From: Marvinbryantia formatexigens DSM 14469
Lineage (GTDB): Bacteria; Bacillota; Clostridia; Lachnospirales; Lachnospiraceae
Assembly (NCBI RefSeq): GCF_025148285.1
Contig: NZ_CP102268.1
Span: 1,488,001 to 1,552,000 of the forward strand
Reading direction: 5' to 3'
Length of the DNA: 64,000 bases
Below, piece after piece: positions 16,536 through 25,368 of this stretch. Position 1 is the first letter of the stretch. Every line of letters begins with the position of its first letter. The position numbers were made by a program, and so were the translations under genes. The notes under the pieces were generated by a model. It was not told the origin of the DNA. It was given only the letters and a program-made list of their open reading frames with translations, and made no database searches.

Positions 16536-19500
16536 TTACATTGCTTTTCTCTTTTTTAATGCAAGAAGTACTGCGCAAATCGCCACTACAAGAAGAGTTA
16601 TATACGGTGCAACTGTAGTATTATCTCCTGTCTGAACTGCATTGCCTTTCTGTTCAGTCTGTTTTGCACTGTCATCCTTCTTTGTATTATTGTTGTCCTT
16701 ATTATCAGAAGCTGGCGCTTCCGTCTCCTCTTCTGTATCAGACTCTTCTTCCGTTTCAGATTCCTCTTCTGTTTCCGGTTCTGTTACAGTAGTATCATCC
16801 GTTGTCGGCTCTGATGTAGGTTCAGATGTCGGCTCTGACGTCGGCTCAGATGTCGGCTCTGATGTAGGTTCAGATGTCGGCTCTGACGTCGGCTCAGATG
16901 TCGGTTCTGACGTCGGCTCTGATGTCGGTTCTGACGTCGGCTCTGATGTAGGTTCTGACGTCGGCTCAGATGTCGGCTCTTGATCCTCAAAATACGGTTC
17001 AAATACGAACGCATATTTACCAAATGCCGGGCTTCCATTTTCCGTAGTCAGCACAAGTCTTTCGCCTGCCTTGTAAACCTCGGTTCCCTGATTCAGCGTC
17101 CAGCCTGCAAATACCTTGCCTTCCGGCACTTCGCCTGTATATTCCGGCATGTCTGTCGAAATCGGCAGAGAAACGCCATCCAGAACTGCACCGTCGATAC
17201 CTACAAAGGATACGATTCCTTCAGCCTTCAAAATCTGGGCTTCTTCAAAATACGGTTCGAATACAAACGCATATTTACCAAATGCCGGGCTTCCGTTTTC
17301 CGTAGTCAGCACAAGTTTTTCGCCTGCCTTGTAAACCTCGGTTCCCTGATTCAGTGTCCAGCCTGCAAATACCTTGCCTTCCGGCACTTCGCCTGTATAT
17401 TCCGGCATGTCTGTCGAAATCGGCAGAGAAACACCATCCAGAACTGCACCATCAATACCTACAAAAGATACGATTCCTTCAGCCTTCAAGGTCTGGGCTT
17501 CTTCAAAATACGGTTCGAATACGAACGCATATTTACCAAATGCCGGGCTTCCGTTTTCCGTAGTCAGCACAAGTTTTTCGCCTGCCTTGTAAACCTCGGT
17601 TCCCTGATTCAGCGTCCAGCCTGCAAATACCTTGCCTTCCGGCACTTCGCCTGTATATTCCGGCATGTCTGTCGAAATCGGCAAAGAAACGCCATCCAGA
17701 ACTGCATCATCGATACCTACAAAGGATACGATTCCTTCAGCCTTCAAGGTCTGGGCTTCTTCAAAATACGGTTCGAATACAAAACCATACTTGTCCAGCG
17801 TCGGCATATAGCTTCCGTTTTCTGCTGTAAGAACCACTTTTTCGCCTGCCTTGTAAACCTCGGTTCCCTGATTCAGTGTCCAGCCTGCAAATACCTTGCC
17901 TTCCGGCACTTCACCTGTCCATTCCGGCATATCTGTTGAAATCGGAAGGGTTACATCAAGAACTGCTCCATCAATTCCATCAAATGATACTACGCCTGCA
18001 TTGGACTGCTTTGTGAAATACGGCTCAAATACGAATGCATATTTTTCCAGCGTCGGCATATAGCTTCCGTTTTCTGCGGTAAGAACCACCTTTTCGCCTG
18101 CCTTGTAAACCTCGGTTCCCTGGTTCAGTGTCCAGCCTGCGAATACGCTACCTTCTGGCACTTCGCCTGTCCATTCCGGCATATCTGTTGAAATCGGAAG
18201 GGTTACATCAAGAACTGCTCCATCGATTCCATCAAATGATACTACGCCTGCATTGGACTGCTTTGTGAAATACGGCTCAAATACGAAACCATATTTTTCC
18301 AGCGTCGGCATATAGCTTCCGTTTTCTGTGGTAAGAACCACCTCTTCGCCTGCCTTGTAAACCTCGGTTCCCTGATTCAGTGTCCAGCCTGCGAATACGC
18401 TGCCTTCCGGCACTTCGCCTGTCCATTCCGGCATATCTGTTGAAATCGGAAGGGTTACATCAAGAACTGCTCCATCGATTCCATCAAATGATACTACACC
18501 TGCATTGGACTGCTTTGTGAAATATGGCTCGAATGCGAATGCATACTTACCAAATGCAACGCTTCCGTTCTCAGCGTTCAGTGTAATCTGCTCGCCTGCC
18601 TTATAAACTTCAGCTCCCTGGTTCAATGTCCAGCCTGCGAATACGCTGTTTTCCGGCACCTCACCCGTATACTCCGGCATGTCTACCGTAATCGGCAGGT
18701 CTACCTCTGTTGTTGCTCCATCAATTCCTGCAAAAGATACAATTCCTGTATTTTCCACAGTTACGAAGGACGGCTCGAATGCGAATGCATACTTACCAAA
18801 TGCAACGCTTCCGTTCTCAGCGTTCAGTGTAATCTGCTCGCCTGCCTTATAAACTTCAGTTCCCTGGTTCAGTGTCCAGCCTGCGAATACGCTGTTTTCC
18901 GGCACCTCACCCGTGTACTCCGGCATATCTACCGTAATCGGCAGGTCTACCTCTGTTGTTGCTCCATCAATTCCTGCAAAAGATACAATTCCTGTATTTT
19001 CCACAGTTACGAAGGACGGCTCGAATGCGAACACATATTTGCCGAATGCAACGCTTCCGTTCTCGGTATTCAGCGTAATCTGCTCGCCTGCCTTATAAAC
19101 TTCAGTTCCCCGGTTCAGTGTCCAGCCTGCGAATACACTGCCTTCCTGTACTTTACCCGTATACTCCGGCATATCTACCGTAGTCGGCAGGTCTACTTCT
19201 GTTGTTGCTCCGTCAATCCCCGCAAAGGATACAAGACCAACTTCTTCCGTTACCTCAGCATCTTCAAACACAGAAGTAAACATAAATGCATAAGTTCCAC
19301 TGGGCATCGCTGTTCCAAGCTCTGTGGTTAATTCAACCTCTTCGCCTGCTGCGTATGTATTTCCGTTATAAAGCTGCCAGCCTACAAACTTCTTTCCTGG
19401 TTCCACTGTGCCTGTATACTCCGGCATGGTCTTCGTATACGGCAGAGTAATGTCCTCCACCGAGCTACCATCGAAGGATACAATTCCCTTAACTTCCTGC

Positions 19501-19988
19501 GGCTGTACCTCATTAAATACCGCTTCAAACACGAAATTGTACGCAGGAACTTTGCCTGTTAATTCCAGTACAATACTCTCACCAGCCTGATAAATTGTCT
19601 CCGTACCGGATAATTTCCAGCCAGCAAATTCATGTCCTTCCGGAATATTAGCCATCGGATATTCTGGTGCAGTTACCGTATATGTGGTATACGAATCTGT
19701 TACCCAGCCCGTTCCAGAAAGAACTGTGCCAAATGAATAATTCACGGGAATCTCTTCAATACCGACACCCCCGCCGTCATTATAAACCGTCTGAGCATCT
19801 GATACATATGTTTCATTTACAGTATCACTTCCCAAATCGTCAATATCATCGACGATTACCGGCTCATCCGTGACGTCTGTTCCTGCCCCGGTATTTTCTA
19901 CAGCCAATACTCCCGATGCGCTGTTAAGCGCAACAGAGAGAGCCATTCCAAATACAAGGGCTCTTTTTAATATCGTTTTCCTTTTCAT
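16536..19988 (-). CDS. Large repeat surface protein with sortase-type C-terminal signal
   Basis: 1150 residues. A signal peptide (about 1-29) and a short unique region are followed by 11 tandem repeat units, eight or nine of them nearly identical with a period of 84-86 residues. Each has the Listeria-Bacteroides (Flg_new/InlB B-type) core FAGWTLNQGTEVYKAGE, and each begins with VSFDGIDGA-type strands and TDMPEYTGEVPEG. Then come about 15 TSEP tetrapeptides, an acidic ETEEES segment, and a terminal VQTGD-hydrophobic helix-KKRK signal, an LPXTG-variant for covalent anchoring to the cell wall. AGAGG precedes the ATG. The product is probably an adhesin or stalk-like protein. The upstream region shares inverted repeats with the divergent XRE gene. 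Confidence 0.9.
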   Translation of the reverse strand: MKRKTILKRALVFGMALSVALNSASGVLAVENTGAGTDVTDEPVIVDDIDDLGSDTVNETYVSDAQTVYNDGGGVGIEEIPVNYSFGTVLSGTGWVTDSYTTYTVTAPEYPMANIPEGHEFAGWKLSGTETIYQAGESIVLELTGKVPAYNFVFEAVFNEVQPQEVKGIVSFDGSSVEDITLPYTKTMPEYTGTVEPGKKFVGWQLYNGNTYAAGEEVELTTELGTAMPSGTYAFMFTSVFEDAEVTEEVGLVSFAGIDGATTEVDLPTTVDMPEYTGKVQEGSVFAGWTLNRGTEVYKAGEQITLNTENGSVAFGKYVFAFEPSFVTVENTGIVSFAGIDGATTEVDLPITVDMPEYTGEVPENSVFAGWTLNQGTEVYKAGEQITLNAENGSVAFGKYAFAFEPSFVTVENTGIVSFAGIDGATTEVDLPITVDMPEYTGEVPENSVFAGWTLNQGAEVYKAGEQITLNAENGSVAFGKYAFAFEPYFTKQSNAGVVSFDGIDGAVLDVTLPISTDMPEWTGEVPEGSVFAGWTLNQGTEVYKAGEEVVLTTENGSYMPTLEKYGFVFEPYFTKQSNAGVVSFDGIDGAVLDVTLPISTDMPEWTGEVPEGSVFAGWTLNQGTEVYKAGEKVVLTAENGSYMPTLEKYAFVFEPYFTKQSNAGVVSFDGIDGAVLDVTLPISTDMPEWTGEVPEGKVFAGWTLNQGTEVYKAGEKVVLTAENGSYMPTLDKYGFVFEPYFEEAQTLKAEGIVSFVGIDDAVLDGVSLPISTDMPEYTGEVPEGKVFAGWTLNQGTEVYKAGEKLVLTTENGSPAFGKYAFVFEPYFEEAQTLKAEGIVSFVGIDGAVLDGVSLPISTDMPEYTGEVPEGKVFAGWTLNQGTEVYKAGEKLVLTTENGSPAFGKYAFVFEPYFEEAQILKAEGIVSFVGIDGAVLDGVSLPISTDMPEYTGEVPEGKVFAGWTLNQGTEVYKAGERLVLTTENGSPAFGKYAFVFEPYFEDQEPTSEPTSEPTSEPTSEPTSEPTSEPTSEPTSEPTSEPTSEPTSEPTSEPTSEPTSEPTTDDTTVTEPETEEESETEEESDTEEETEAPASDNKDNNNTKKDDSAKQTEQKGNAVQTGDNTTVAPYITLLVVAICAVLLALKKRKAM
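16803..16980 (-). repeat. 12-bp repeats encoding TSEP, about 15 copies
   Basis: Tandem units of the form gatgtcggctct/gacgtcggctca (plus strand) code for a (TSEP)n wall-spanning stalk. Third-position variation with a constant peptide shows selection for the protein. Confidence 0.9.
16990..19100 (-). repeat. 252-258-bp tandem repeats of the surface protein
   Basis: About nine long tandem units in the surface-protein gene, with neighbouring units more than 95% alike by eye (for example 17020-17270 versus 17275-17525). They fall into three subfamilies differing in the NGSYMPTLEKY, NGSPAFGKY and NGSVAFGKY segments. Such a block is prone to unequal recombination. Confidence 0.9.
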
Positions 19989-20129
19989 AATACCTCTAAT
20001 CCTCTCTGCTCTTTAAAACTTTTTTCATGCTCCCTAAAACCCGCTTTGCAAACTTCCCTCCCCGCAATTATTTCATCTCGGTGTAACGACGCTATGGTCT
20101 TTATTACACTTTGATAAGTCCTATTTTAT

Positions 20130-20230
20130 GTCTTATTTTTTAAGATGTCAATATATTTGAGCTTTATTTTTAAGACTTTGTTTATTTTGTCCAAATCCGG
20201 ATATATTATGCCTGTCTTATTTGTTAAGAC
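20130..20230. promoter_or_regulatory. Repeated 17-bp inverted sites between the surface protein and XRE regulator
   Basis: GTCTTA-N5-TAAGAC occurs perfectly at 20214-20230, nearly so at 20130-20146 (GTCTTATTTTTTAAGAT) and in a one-base-shorter form at 20161-20176. They occupy the AT-rich divergent intergenic region (19989-20319), which contains no gene. The XRE protein encoded alongside is the natural candidate to bind them. Confidence 0.6.
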
Positions 20231-20319
20231 ATCTTTTATTTGTCAATTATTCACAGATTTTCACTGTGCCGAAAGTGCAAATGCTTTAATATATGCACAA
20301 AAAAGAAAGGATTGTATAT

Positions 20320-20697
20320 ATGACAGATATTGGATTTGTGTTGAAAAATGCTCGTGAAAATAAAGAAATGACGCAGCAGAAGGTGATGGAGCTGACCGGC
20401 ATCAACCGGAAATCACTGTCGGGATATGAAAATAATGTGGCAGAGCCGGACCTGTCCACCTTTGCCACACTGATTTCTCTCTACGGTCTATCCGCGGACG
20501 CCATTTTAAATATCAGTCCCGCCAGACCAGCCCCTGCTCTCACACGATATGACAGACAGCTTCTTTCACTTTTTAAGACACTGGATGAATCACATCAGAA
20601 GGAATTGCTGGTGCAGATAAACGCGCTTGTAAAGTATCTGCAGAAAGACGTGCAAAACAAAAAGGAGCATCCGGCTTCAGATACTCCTTCTAAATAG
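20320..20697 (+). CDS. XRE-family transcriptional regulator
   Basis: 125 residues from ATG 20320, preceded by GAAAGGA. Residues about 5-60 form a Cro/CI-type helix-turn-helix (LKNARENKEMTQQKVMELTGINRKSLSGYENN). The C-terminal half is a charged helical region (LFKTLDESHQKELLVQINALVKYL) that may dimerise. It is divergent from the giant surface protein gene, with repeated inverted sites between them, so it probably represses itself and that gene. Its stop codon abuts the convergent punA stop without an intervening terminator. Confidence 0.85.
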   Translation: MTDIGFVLKNARENKEMTQQKVMELTGINRKSLSGYENNVAEPDLSTFATLISLYGLSADAILNISPARPAPALTRYDRQLLSLFKTLDESHQKELLVQINALVKYLQKDVQNKKEHPASDTPSK

Positions 20698-21513
20698 CTA
20701 CAGCTTCCGGATAATGTTTTCCACCCATACGCACAGCCTTGCGCTACTTTCATTCGCTATGCGCACGACTTCTTCATGGCTGTGCTTCTCTTTTGCGATT
20801 CCGGTCGCCATATTGGTGATGCAGGCAATGCCAAGCACTTTAATGCCAAGGTAGTTTGCCGCAATGGTTTCCGGCACGGTGGACATCCCGATAGCGTCCG
20901 CGCCCAGACGCTCATATGCACGGATTTCCGCCGCCGTTTCGTAGCAGGGACCGGAAAACAGGGCGTACACGCCTTTTTTATAGGAAATGTCAAGTCCTCC
21001 GGCAATCTGCTCCGCTTTGTCAATCAGCTCGCGGGAATATGCCTCCGACATATCCGGGAAGCGGACACCGAAGCGTTCATCATTTTCTCCAATCAGGGAG
21101 TTCTGTCCCAGCATGTTGATGAAATCGGTCAGTATCATCAAATCGCCCGGCGCAAAGCTGCGGTTAATTCCACCGCAGGCGTTCGTCACAATCAGAGTCT
21201 TTACGCCGATCAGTTTCATGACATAAACCGGATAAGTGACTTCTTTCATGGTAAATCCCTCATAATAATGGAAACGTCCCTGCATGGCGGCAACAACGCG
21301 CTGCCCGATTCTGCCAATCACCAGATTTCCGGCATGTCCTGCCACATGCGACTGCGGGAAATGAGGGATTTCCCGGTATGGGATAACAGTCTTATCTTCC
21401 ATCATATCTACAAGACTGCCAAGCCCGCTTCCAAGCACTACGCCAATAGTCGGCAGCTTTGCGCAGCGCTCTTTTATATACTCCGCTGATTCCGCAATAT
21501 TTTCATAAAACAT
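20698..21513 (-). CDS. punA: Purine nucleoside phosphorylase
   Basis: 271 residues matching the trimeric PNP type: VVLGSGLG, HVAGHAGNL (phosphate and base contacts), MQGRFHYYEG, TNACGGIN, the substrate-binding SGPCYETAAEIRA and GADAIGMSTVPE. It splits inosine and guanosine with phosphate into base and ribose-1-phosphate. The ribose-1-phosphate or deoxyribose-1-phosphate would feed the phosphopentomutase encoded at 25.4 kb. A promoter with TACAAT and TTGGCG lies 50-80 bases upstream, so it is transcribed separately from the deo operon. Confidence 0.95.
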   Translation of the reverse strand: MFYENIAESAEYIKERCAKLPTIGVVLGSGLGSLVDMMEDKTVIPYREIPHFPQSHVAGHAGNLVIGRIGQRVVAAMQGRFHYYEGFTMKEVTYPVYVMKLIGVKTLIVTNACGGINRSFAPGDLMILTDFINMLGQNSLIGENDERFGVRFPDMSEAYSRELIDKAEQIAGGLDISYKKGVYALFSGPCYETAAEIRAYERLGADAIGMSTVPETIAANYLGIKVLGIACITNMATGIAKEKHSHEEVVRIANESSARLCVWVENIIRKL

Positions 21514-21562
21514 CTTTTTCCTCCTCCATAAATAAGATTCCGACGTAAGTCTCCTGCTATCT

Positions 21563-21591
21563 ATTGTATCGAAAAACTACGCCTGCGCCAA
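21563..21591 (-). promoter_or_regulatory. Sigma-A-type promoter for punA
   Basis: TTGGCG (21591-21586), 17-base spacer, TACAAT (21568-21563), 50 bases before the punA start. Confidence 0.6.
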
Positions 21592-21603
21592 GCACATTTT
21601 TTA

Positions 21604-21629
21604 AACAAAAAGAGCCGCCGAAGCGACTC
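21604..21629 (-). terminator. Terminator of the NlpC/P60 gene
   Basis: GAGTCGC-TTCG-GCGGCTC followed by TTTTT on the minus strand, just after the stop codon at 21651. The stable UUCG tetraloop makes this convincing. Confidence 0.85.
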
Positions 21630-21650
21630 TTCTTTATCTCTGCTATGTAA

Positions 21651-23048
21651 TTACCAGTATCTTCTCGCACAGTACGGTGTCTGATAATCATAATTGGAAA
21701 TGATGATACCGGTTTCTTCCGTGCTGGCGTGGACAATCTGACCGCCGCCGATATAGAGGGCAACATGTCCAACATAACCGCCGTCCGCATAGAATACCAG
21801 GTCGCCCGGCTGGAGATTGCTGATGTCAACCGCCGTGCCGCCGTAGGACTGGTCTGCAGCAGTTCTGGAAATATAGATTCCGAAGTTTGCCATAACGGAC
21901 TGGGTAAATCCTGAGCAGTCCGCTCCGTTTGTCAGGCTGGTTCCGCCGTAAACATACGGATTTCCTACAAACTGTACCGCATAGTTAGCAATCTGCTGAC
22001 CAAGGTCTGAATAGCTGGGTTCTGTTTCCACATACTCCGGCTCTGTCTCTACGTATTCCGGCTCTGTGTACGGCGCTTCCGTCTCCACATATTCCGGCTC
22101 TGTTTCCACATACTCCGGTTCCGTCTCTACGTATTCCGGCTCTGTGTACGGTGCTTCTGTCTCCACGTATTCCGGCTCCGTCTCTACATAATCGGTTTCC
22201 GTATACTGCGGCTCTGTCTCTACATAATCCGTTTCAACATACTCCGGCTCCGTATACGGCGCTTCTGTCTCTACATAACCGCCTTCCGTGTACTGCGGCT
22301 CTGTCTCCACATAACCGCCCTCTGTATACTGGGCTTCTGTTTCCACGTAACCGCCGTCCGTGTATACCGGTTCCTCCGCCGGTGCTTCTGTCTCCGGCTG
22401 CGTGTTCACCGGCTCTGTCTGGGCTGTGGTCTCCGTCGTTTCTGAAGTCTGGGCTGATGCCGCCTGGATGCTTGCCAGTCTGTCCTGCTCCTCCTCCAGC
22501 GTTACGCCAACCGGATAGTAAGTCTTATAATCCACATAATATGCATTGATGTATCCATATGTATCACTGTTGATTGCGACCGTCATCCAGTCTCCATTCC
22601 AGTCAACGACCTCCAGCTCTTCTGACTGCGTCGCCACATCCACAACCTCCGAATCCTCGCTCGGAGCGGAGCGCACATTCAGCACCTCCGGATGGACCTG
22701 CGCCACATTATATGCCACCTTGTCCGCAATCGCATCTGCTTCCTCGCCGGTAGCAAAATACTCCGCACTCACATAGCCGGATGCATTACCTGACGTAATC
22801 TGATACCAGTCACCCTCCTTGCCGACAATCGTTACCGCGCAGTTATTAAAAAGCTTTCCGGTAACCTCGCTGTCCACATCCGCGCTGCTGCGGATATTGA
22901 TGTAACTGTCACACTGGGCAAATGCTATTGTACCAATCTCCCCTGCATCTGCCGCATCCTCCTCTGCGAAGACAGGAGTGGCCGCCCATGAAAACGCCAT
23001 ATTTGCAGACATTACAAAAGCTGTAATCTTTACCAGTCTGTTTTTCAT
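21651..23048 (-). CDS. Secreted SH3b-NlpC/P60 peptidoglycan endopeptidase
   Basis: 465 residues. A signal peptide (about 1-28) is followed by two bacterial SH3 domains (about 38-100 and 108-172; INIRSSADVDSEV, LNVRSAPSEDSEV), a Thr/Glu/Tyr-rich linker of roughly 20 YVETEPEYVETEAPYTEPE-type repeats (about 215-345), and an NlpC/P60 domain with Cys378 (GADCSGF), His428 (GHVALY) and His440. It should cut D-Glu-diaminopimelate bonds in the wall during growth or division. The promoter and a WalR-like box upstream point to control by cell-wall homeostasis signalling. The two-SH3 plus P60 plan is common in clostridial hydrolases. Confidence 0.93.
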   Translation of the reverse strand: MKNRLVKITAFVMSANMAFSWAATPVFAEEDAADAGEIGTIAFAQCDSYINIRSSADVDSEVTGKLFNNCAVTIVGKEGDWYQITSGNASGYVSAEYFATGEEADAIADKVAYNVAQVHPEVLNVRSAPSEDSEVVDVATQSEELEVVDWNGDWMTVAINSDTYGYINAYYVDYKTYYPVGVTLEEEQDRLASIQAASAQTSETTETTAQTEPVNTQPETEAPAEEPVYTDGGYVETEAQYTEGGYVETEPQYTEGGYVETEAPYTEPEYVETDYVETEPQYTETDYVETEPEYVETEAPYTEPEYVETEPEYVETEPEYVETEAPYTEPEYVETEPEYVETEPSYSDLGQQIANYAVQFVGNPYVYGGTSLTNGADCSGFTQSVMANFGIYISRTAADQSYGGTAVDISNLQPGDLVFYADGGYVGHVALYIGGGQIVHASTEETGIIISNYDYQTPYCARRYW

Positions 23049-23096
23049 TGCTCACGCAACCTCCTTATCCCTTTTTACACTTCTTTTTTCAAATCT

Positions 23097-23113
23097 GTTA
23101 CATATTTGTTACA
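23097..23113 (-). promoter_or_regulatory. WalR-like box upstream of the NlpC/P60 gene
   Basis: On the minus strand the sequence reads TGTAAC-AAATA-TGTAAC, a perfect match to the WalR (YycF) consensus TGTWAH-N5-TGTWAH known from Bacillus and Staphylococcus. It lies 15-31 bases downstream of the -10 element. Confidence 0.6.
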
Positions 23114-23127
23114 AATCCGTTGTCTGC

Positions 23128-23156
23128 ATTATAGGACAATCGAAGTGCGCCGTCAA
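23128..23156 (-). promoter_or_regulatory. Promoter of the NlpC/P60 gene
   Basis: TTGACG (23156-23151), 17-base spacer, TATAAT (23133-23128): a near-consensus sigma-A promoter. Confidence 0.8.
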
Positions 23157-23257
23157 TGTTTTTCGGAAAAGCTTAATGAATCTTAAGGATTCCTTAAATT
23201 TTTGAACACAATTTGCCCACAAACTGAAAATGCTCCGTTGTCAGACACGCAACCGGC

Positions 23258-23284
23258 AAAAAGGACGGCAAAAAACTGCCGTCC
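23258..23284 (-). terminator. Terminator of the deo operon
   Basis: GGACGGCA / TGCCGTCC stem followed by TTTTTG on the minus strand, directly after the deoC stop codon. Confidence 0.85.
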
Positions 23285-23301
23285 CGTCTTTTTCTTCACT
23301 T

Positions 23302-23967
23302 TTAATACTCTCCGGCTTCCTGTTTTTTAATCAGACTGATGGCGGAGCTGGTGCCGATGCGCGCGCAGCCCTCGCTGATAAAGGCTTCCAGGTCCTCCAC
23401 GCTCTTTACGCCGCCCGCCGCTTTCATGCGGACGCCCGGTCCGATATGCTCCTTAAAAAGCTTAATATCCTCCAGCGTAGCGCCGCCGGTACCAAATCCG
23501 GTCGATGTCTTAATAAAATCCGCCCCGGCATTTGTCACTGCCTTGCAGAGCGCGATCTTCTCTTCCTCCGTCAGATAACAGGTCTCGATAATCACCTTCA
23601 GAATTTTGTCGCCTGTCTCCTTTTTCAGCGTCGCGATTTCCTGCTCCACCTTGTCGATGTCGCCGTTTTTCACGTCTGAAATATTAATGACCATATCAAT
23701 CTCATTTGCTCCGTCCGCAAGCGCCTGGCGCACCTCCGCCACCTTTGCCGCCGTCACGCTGTAGCCCAGCGGAAAACCGACTACCGTACAGATATTGATT
23801 TTGTCGCCGTAAGCGTCATGCACCCGCTTTACATAACAGGGCGGAATACACACCGAAGCCGTATGAAATTCCAGGGCTTCCTCACATAATTTACGGATAT
23901 CCTCCCACGTCGCATATGCTTTCAGCTGCGTGTGGTCTACATATGTCAACATTTCCTTTGCTTCCAT
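23302..23967 (-). CDS. deoC: Deoxyribose-phosphate aldolase
   Basis: 221 residues. It cleaves 2-deoxyribose-5-phosphate to glyceraldehyde-3-phosphate and acetaldehyde. The class I Schiff-base lysine is in the FIKTSTGFG motif and the proton-relay lysine in VRMKAAGGVK; VVGFPLG and DMVINI strands fit the DeoC barrel. Last gene of the operon, 13 bases after pdp, and followed by a strong terminator. Confidence 0.96.
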   Translation of the reverse strand: MEAKEMLTYVDHTQLKAYATWEDIRKLCEEALEFHTASVCIPPCYVKRVHDAYGDKINICTVVGFPLGYSVTAAKVAEVRQALADGANEIDMVINISDVKNGDIDKVEQEIATLKKETGDKILKVIIETCYLTEEEKIALCKAVTNAGADFIKTSTGFGTGGATLEDIKLFKEHIGPGVRMKAAGGVKSVEDLEAFISEGCARIGTSSAISLIKKQEAGEY

Positions 23968-23980
23968 GATTTTCTCCTTT

Positions 23981-25303
23981 TTAAAATTCTTCTACGTTTC
24001 CTTTTTCTACTCTCGCCAGCACCAGCGGTCTCTCCTTCGGACAGGTATCCGCAATCGTAACCGCCTTCTGGTAACGCTGCTCTGCCGCCGCAAAAAGCTT
24101 TTCCTCAGACGCAAAGAGCCGGGCAATCACATCACCCTTCTTTACAACGTCCCCCGTCTTTTTCACCAGCAAAATTCCTGCCGCCGGGTCAATCACGCTG
24201 TCCACCGTCTCGCGCCCTGCTCCCAGCATGGACGACGTGATGCCGATGCTCTCTGCATCCATATGCGCAATATAGCCGTCCGCCTGCGCCGTCACCTCCC
24301 GGCAGTACGGAGCCTTTTCAAACAGACCGGTGTCGTACACATAGCGCGCGTCGCCGCCCTGCGCCTCCACCATTGCCGCCAGGCGCTCCAGCGCGCGTCC
24401 GCTTTCGATTGCCTCCCGCGCCTTTTCCCGGCACTCCTCCAGTGTGCCCTGCTGCGCGAGATAAAGCATATTTGAGGCAAGCGCCAGGCAGACCTCCTGC
24501 AGATCCGCCGGCCCGCCGCCCTTTAATACCTCAATTGATTCCACGACCTCCATCGCGTTGCCGATAGCAAACCCAAGCGGCGTATCCATATCGGTAATCA
24601 GCGCAGCGGTTTTCTTTCCCGCCGCCTCCCCGATTGCCGTCATTTTCAGCGCCAGCGCAATGGCGTCCTCTTTCTTTTTCATAAACGCGCCGCTTCCGGT
24701 CGTCACATCCAGCAGAATAGCGTCGTTGCCCGCCGCCAGCTTCTTGCCCATGATGGATACGGCAATCAGCGGAATGCTGTCCACCGTCGCCGTCACGTCG
24801 CGCAGCGCATACAGCTTTTTATCCGCCGGCGTCAGATTGCCGGACTGTCCGATTACCGCAATGCCGGTCTTATTTACCACCGCAAAAAATTCCTCGCGGT
24901 CCAGATCGGTGCGCAATCCCGGAATACTCTCCAGCTTATCGACCGTTCCGCCGGTATGACCAAGCCCTCTTCCGGACATTTTCGCCACCTTCACACCGCA
25001 CGCCGCCACCACCGGGGCAATGACAAGCGTCGTCTTATCGCCCACGCCGCCGGTGGAATGCTTATCTACCTTCACGCCCGCAATCGGCGACAAATCCACC
25101 ATATCGCCGGAATGCGCAACGGCGTCCGTCATAATCGAGGTTTCCTCGTCGCTCATCCCCCGGAAATAAATCGCCATCAGCATGGCGGACATCTGGTAAT
25201 CCGGGATATCGCCCGCCACATAACCGGAAATAAGCCAGCGGATTTCCTCCTCCGACAGTTCCCCGCCGTCGCGCTTCTTTTCAATCAGATCATACATTCT
25301 CAT
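23981..25303 (-). CDS. pdp: Pyrimidine-nucleoside phosphorylase
   Basis: 440 residues of the thymidine/pyrimidine phosphorylase family: KVDKHSTGGVGDKTTL (phosphate and nucleoside binding), MSGRGLGHTGGTVDKLESI, SIMGKKLAAG and a C-terminal lipoyl-like domain. It splits uridine, thymidine and related nucleosides to base and (deoxy)ribose-1-phosphate, feeding deoB and deoC in the same operon. AAGGGGAG precedes the ATG. Confidence 0.95.
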   Translation of the reverse strand: MRMYDLIEKKRDGGELSEEEIRWLISGYVAGDIPDYQMSAMLMAIYFRGMSDEETSIMTDAVAHSGDMVDLSPIAGVKVDKHSTGGVGDKTTLVIAPVVAACGVKVAKMSGRGLGHTGGTVDKLESIPGLRTDLDREEFFAVVNKTGIAVIGQSGNLTPADKKLYALRDVTATVDSIPLIAVSIMGKKLAAGNDAILLDVTTGSGAFMKKKEDAIALALKMTAIGEAAGKKTAALITDMDTPLGFAIGNAMEVVESIEVLKGGGPADLQEVCLALASNMLYLAQQGTLEECREKAREAIESGRALERLAAMVEAQGGDARYVYDTGLFEKAPYCREVTAQADGYIAHMDAESIGITSSMLGAGRETVDSVIDPAAGILLVKKTGDVVKKGDVIARLFASEEKLFAAAEQRYQKAVTIADTCPKERPLVLARVEKGNVEEF

Positions 25304-25368
25304 GTGCTATCTCCCCTTTCTTTAAAGCCATGCCGCTGAAATCGTATCCGCAGGCTTTCTGCAGGAAA

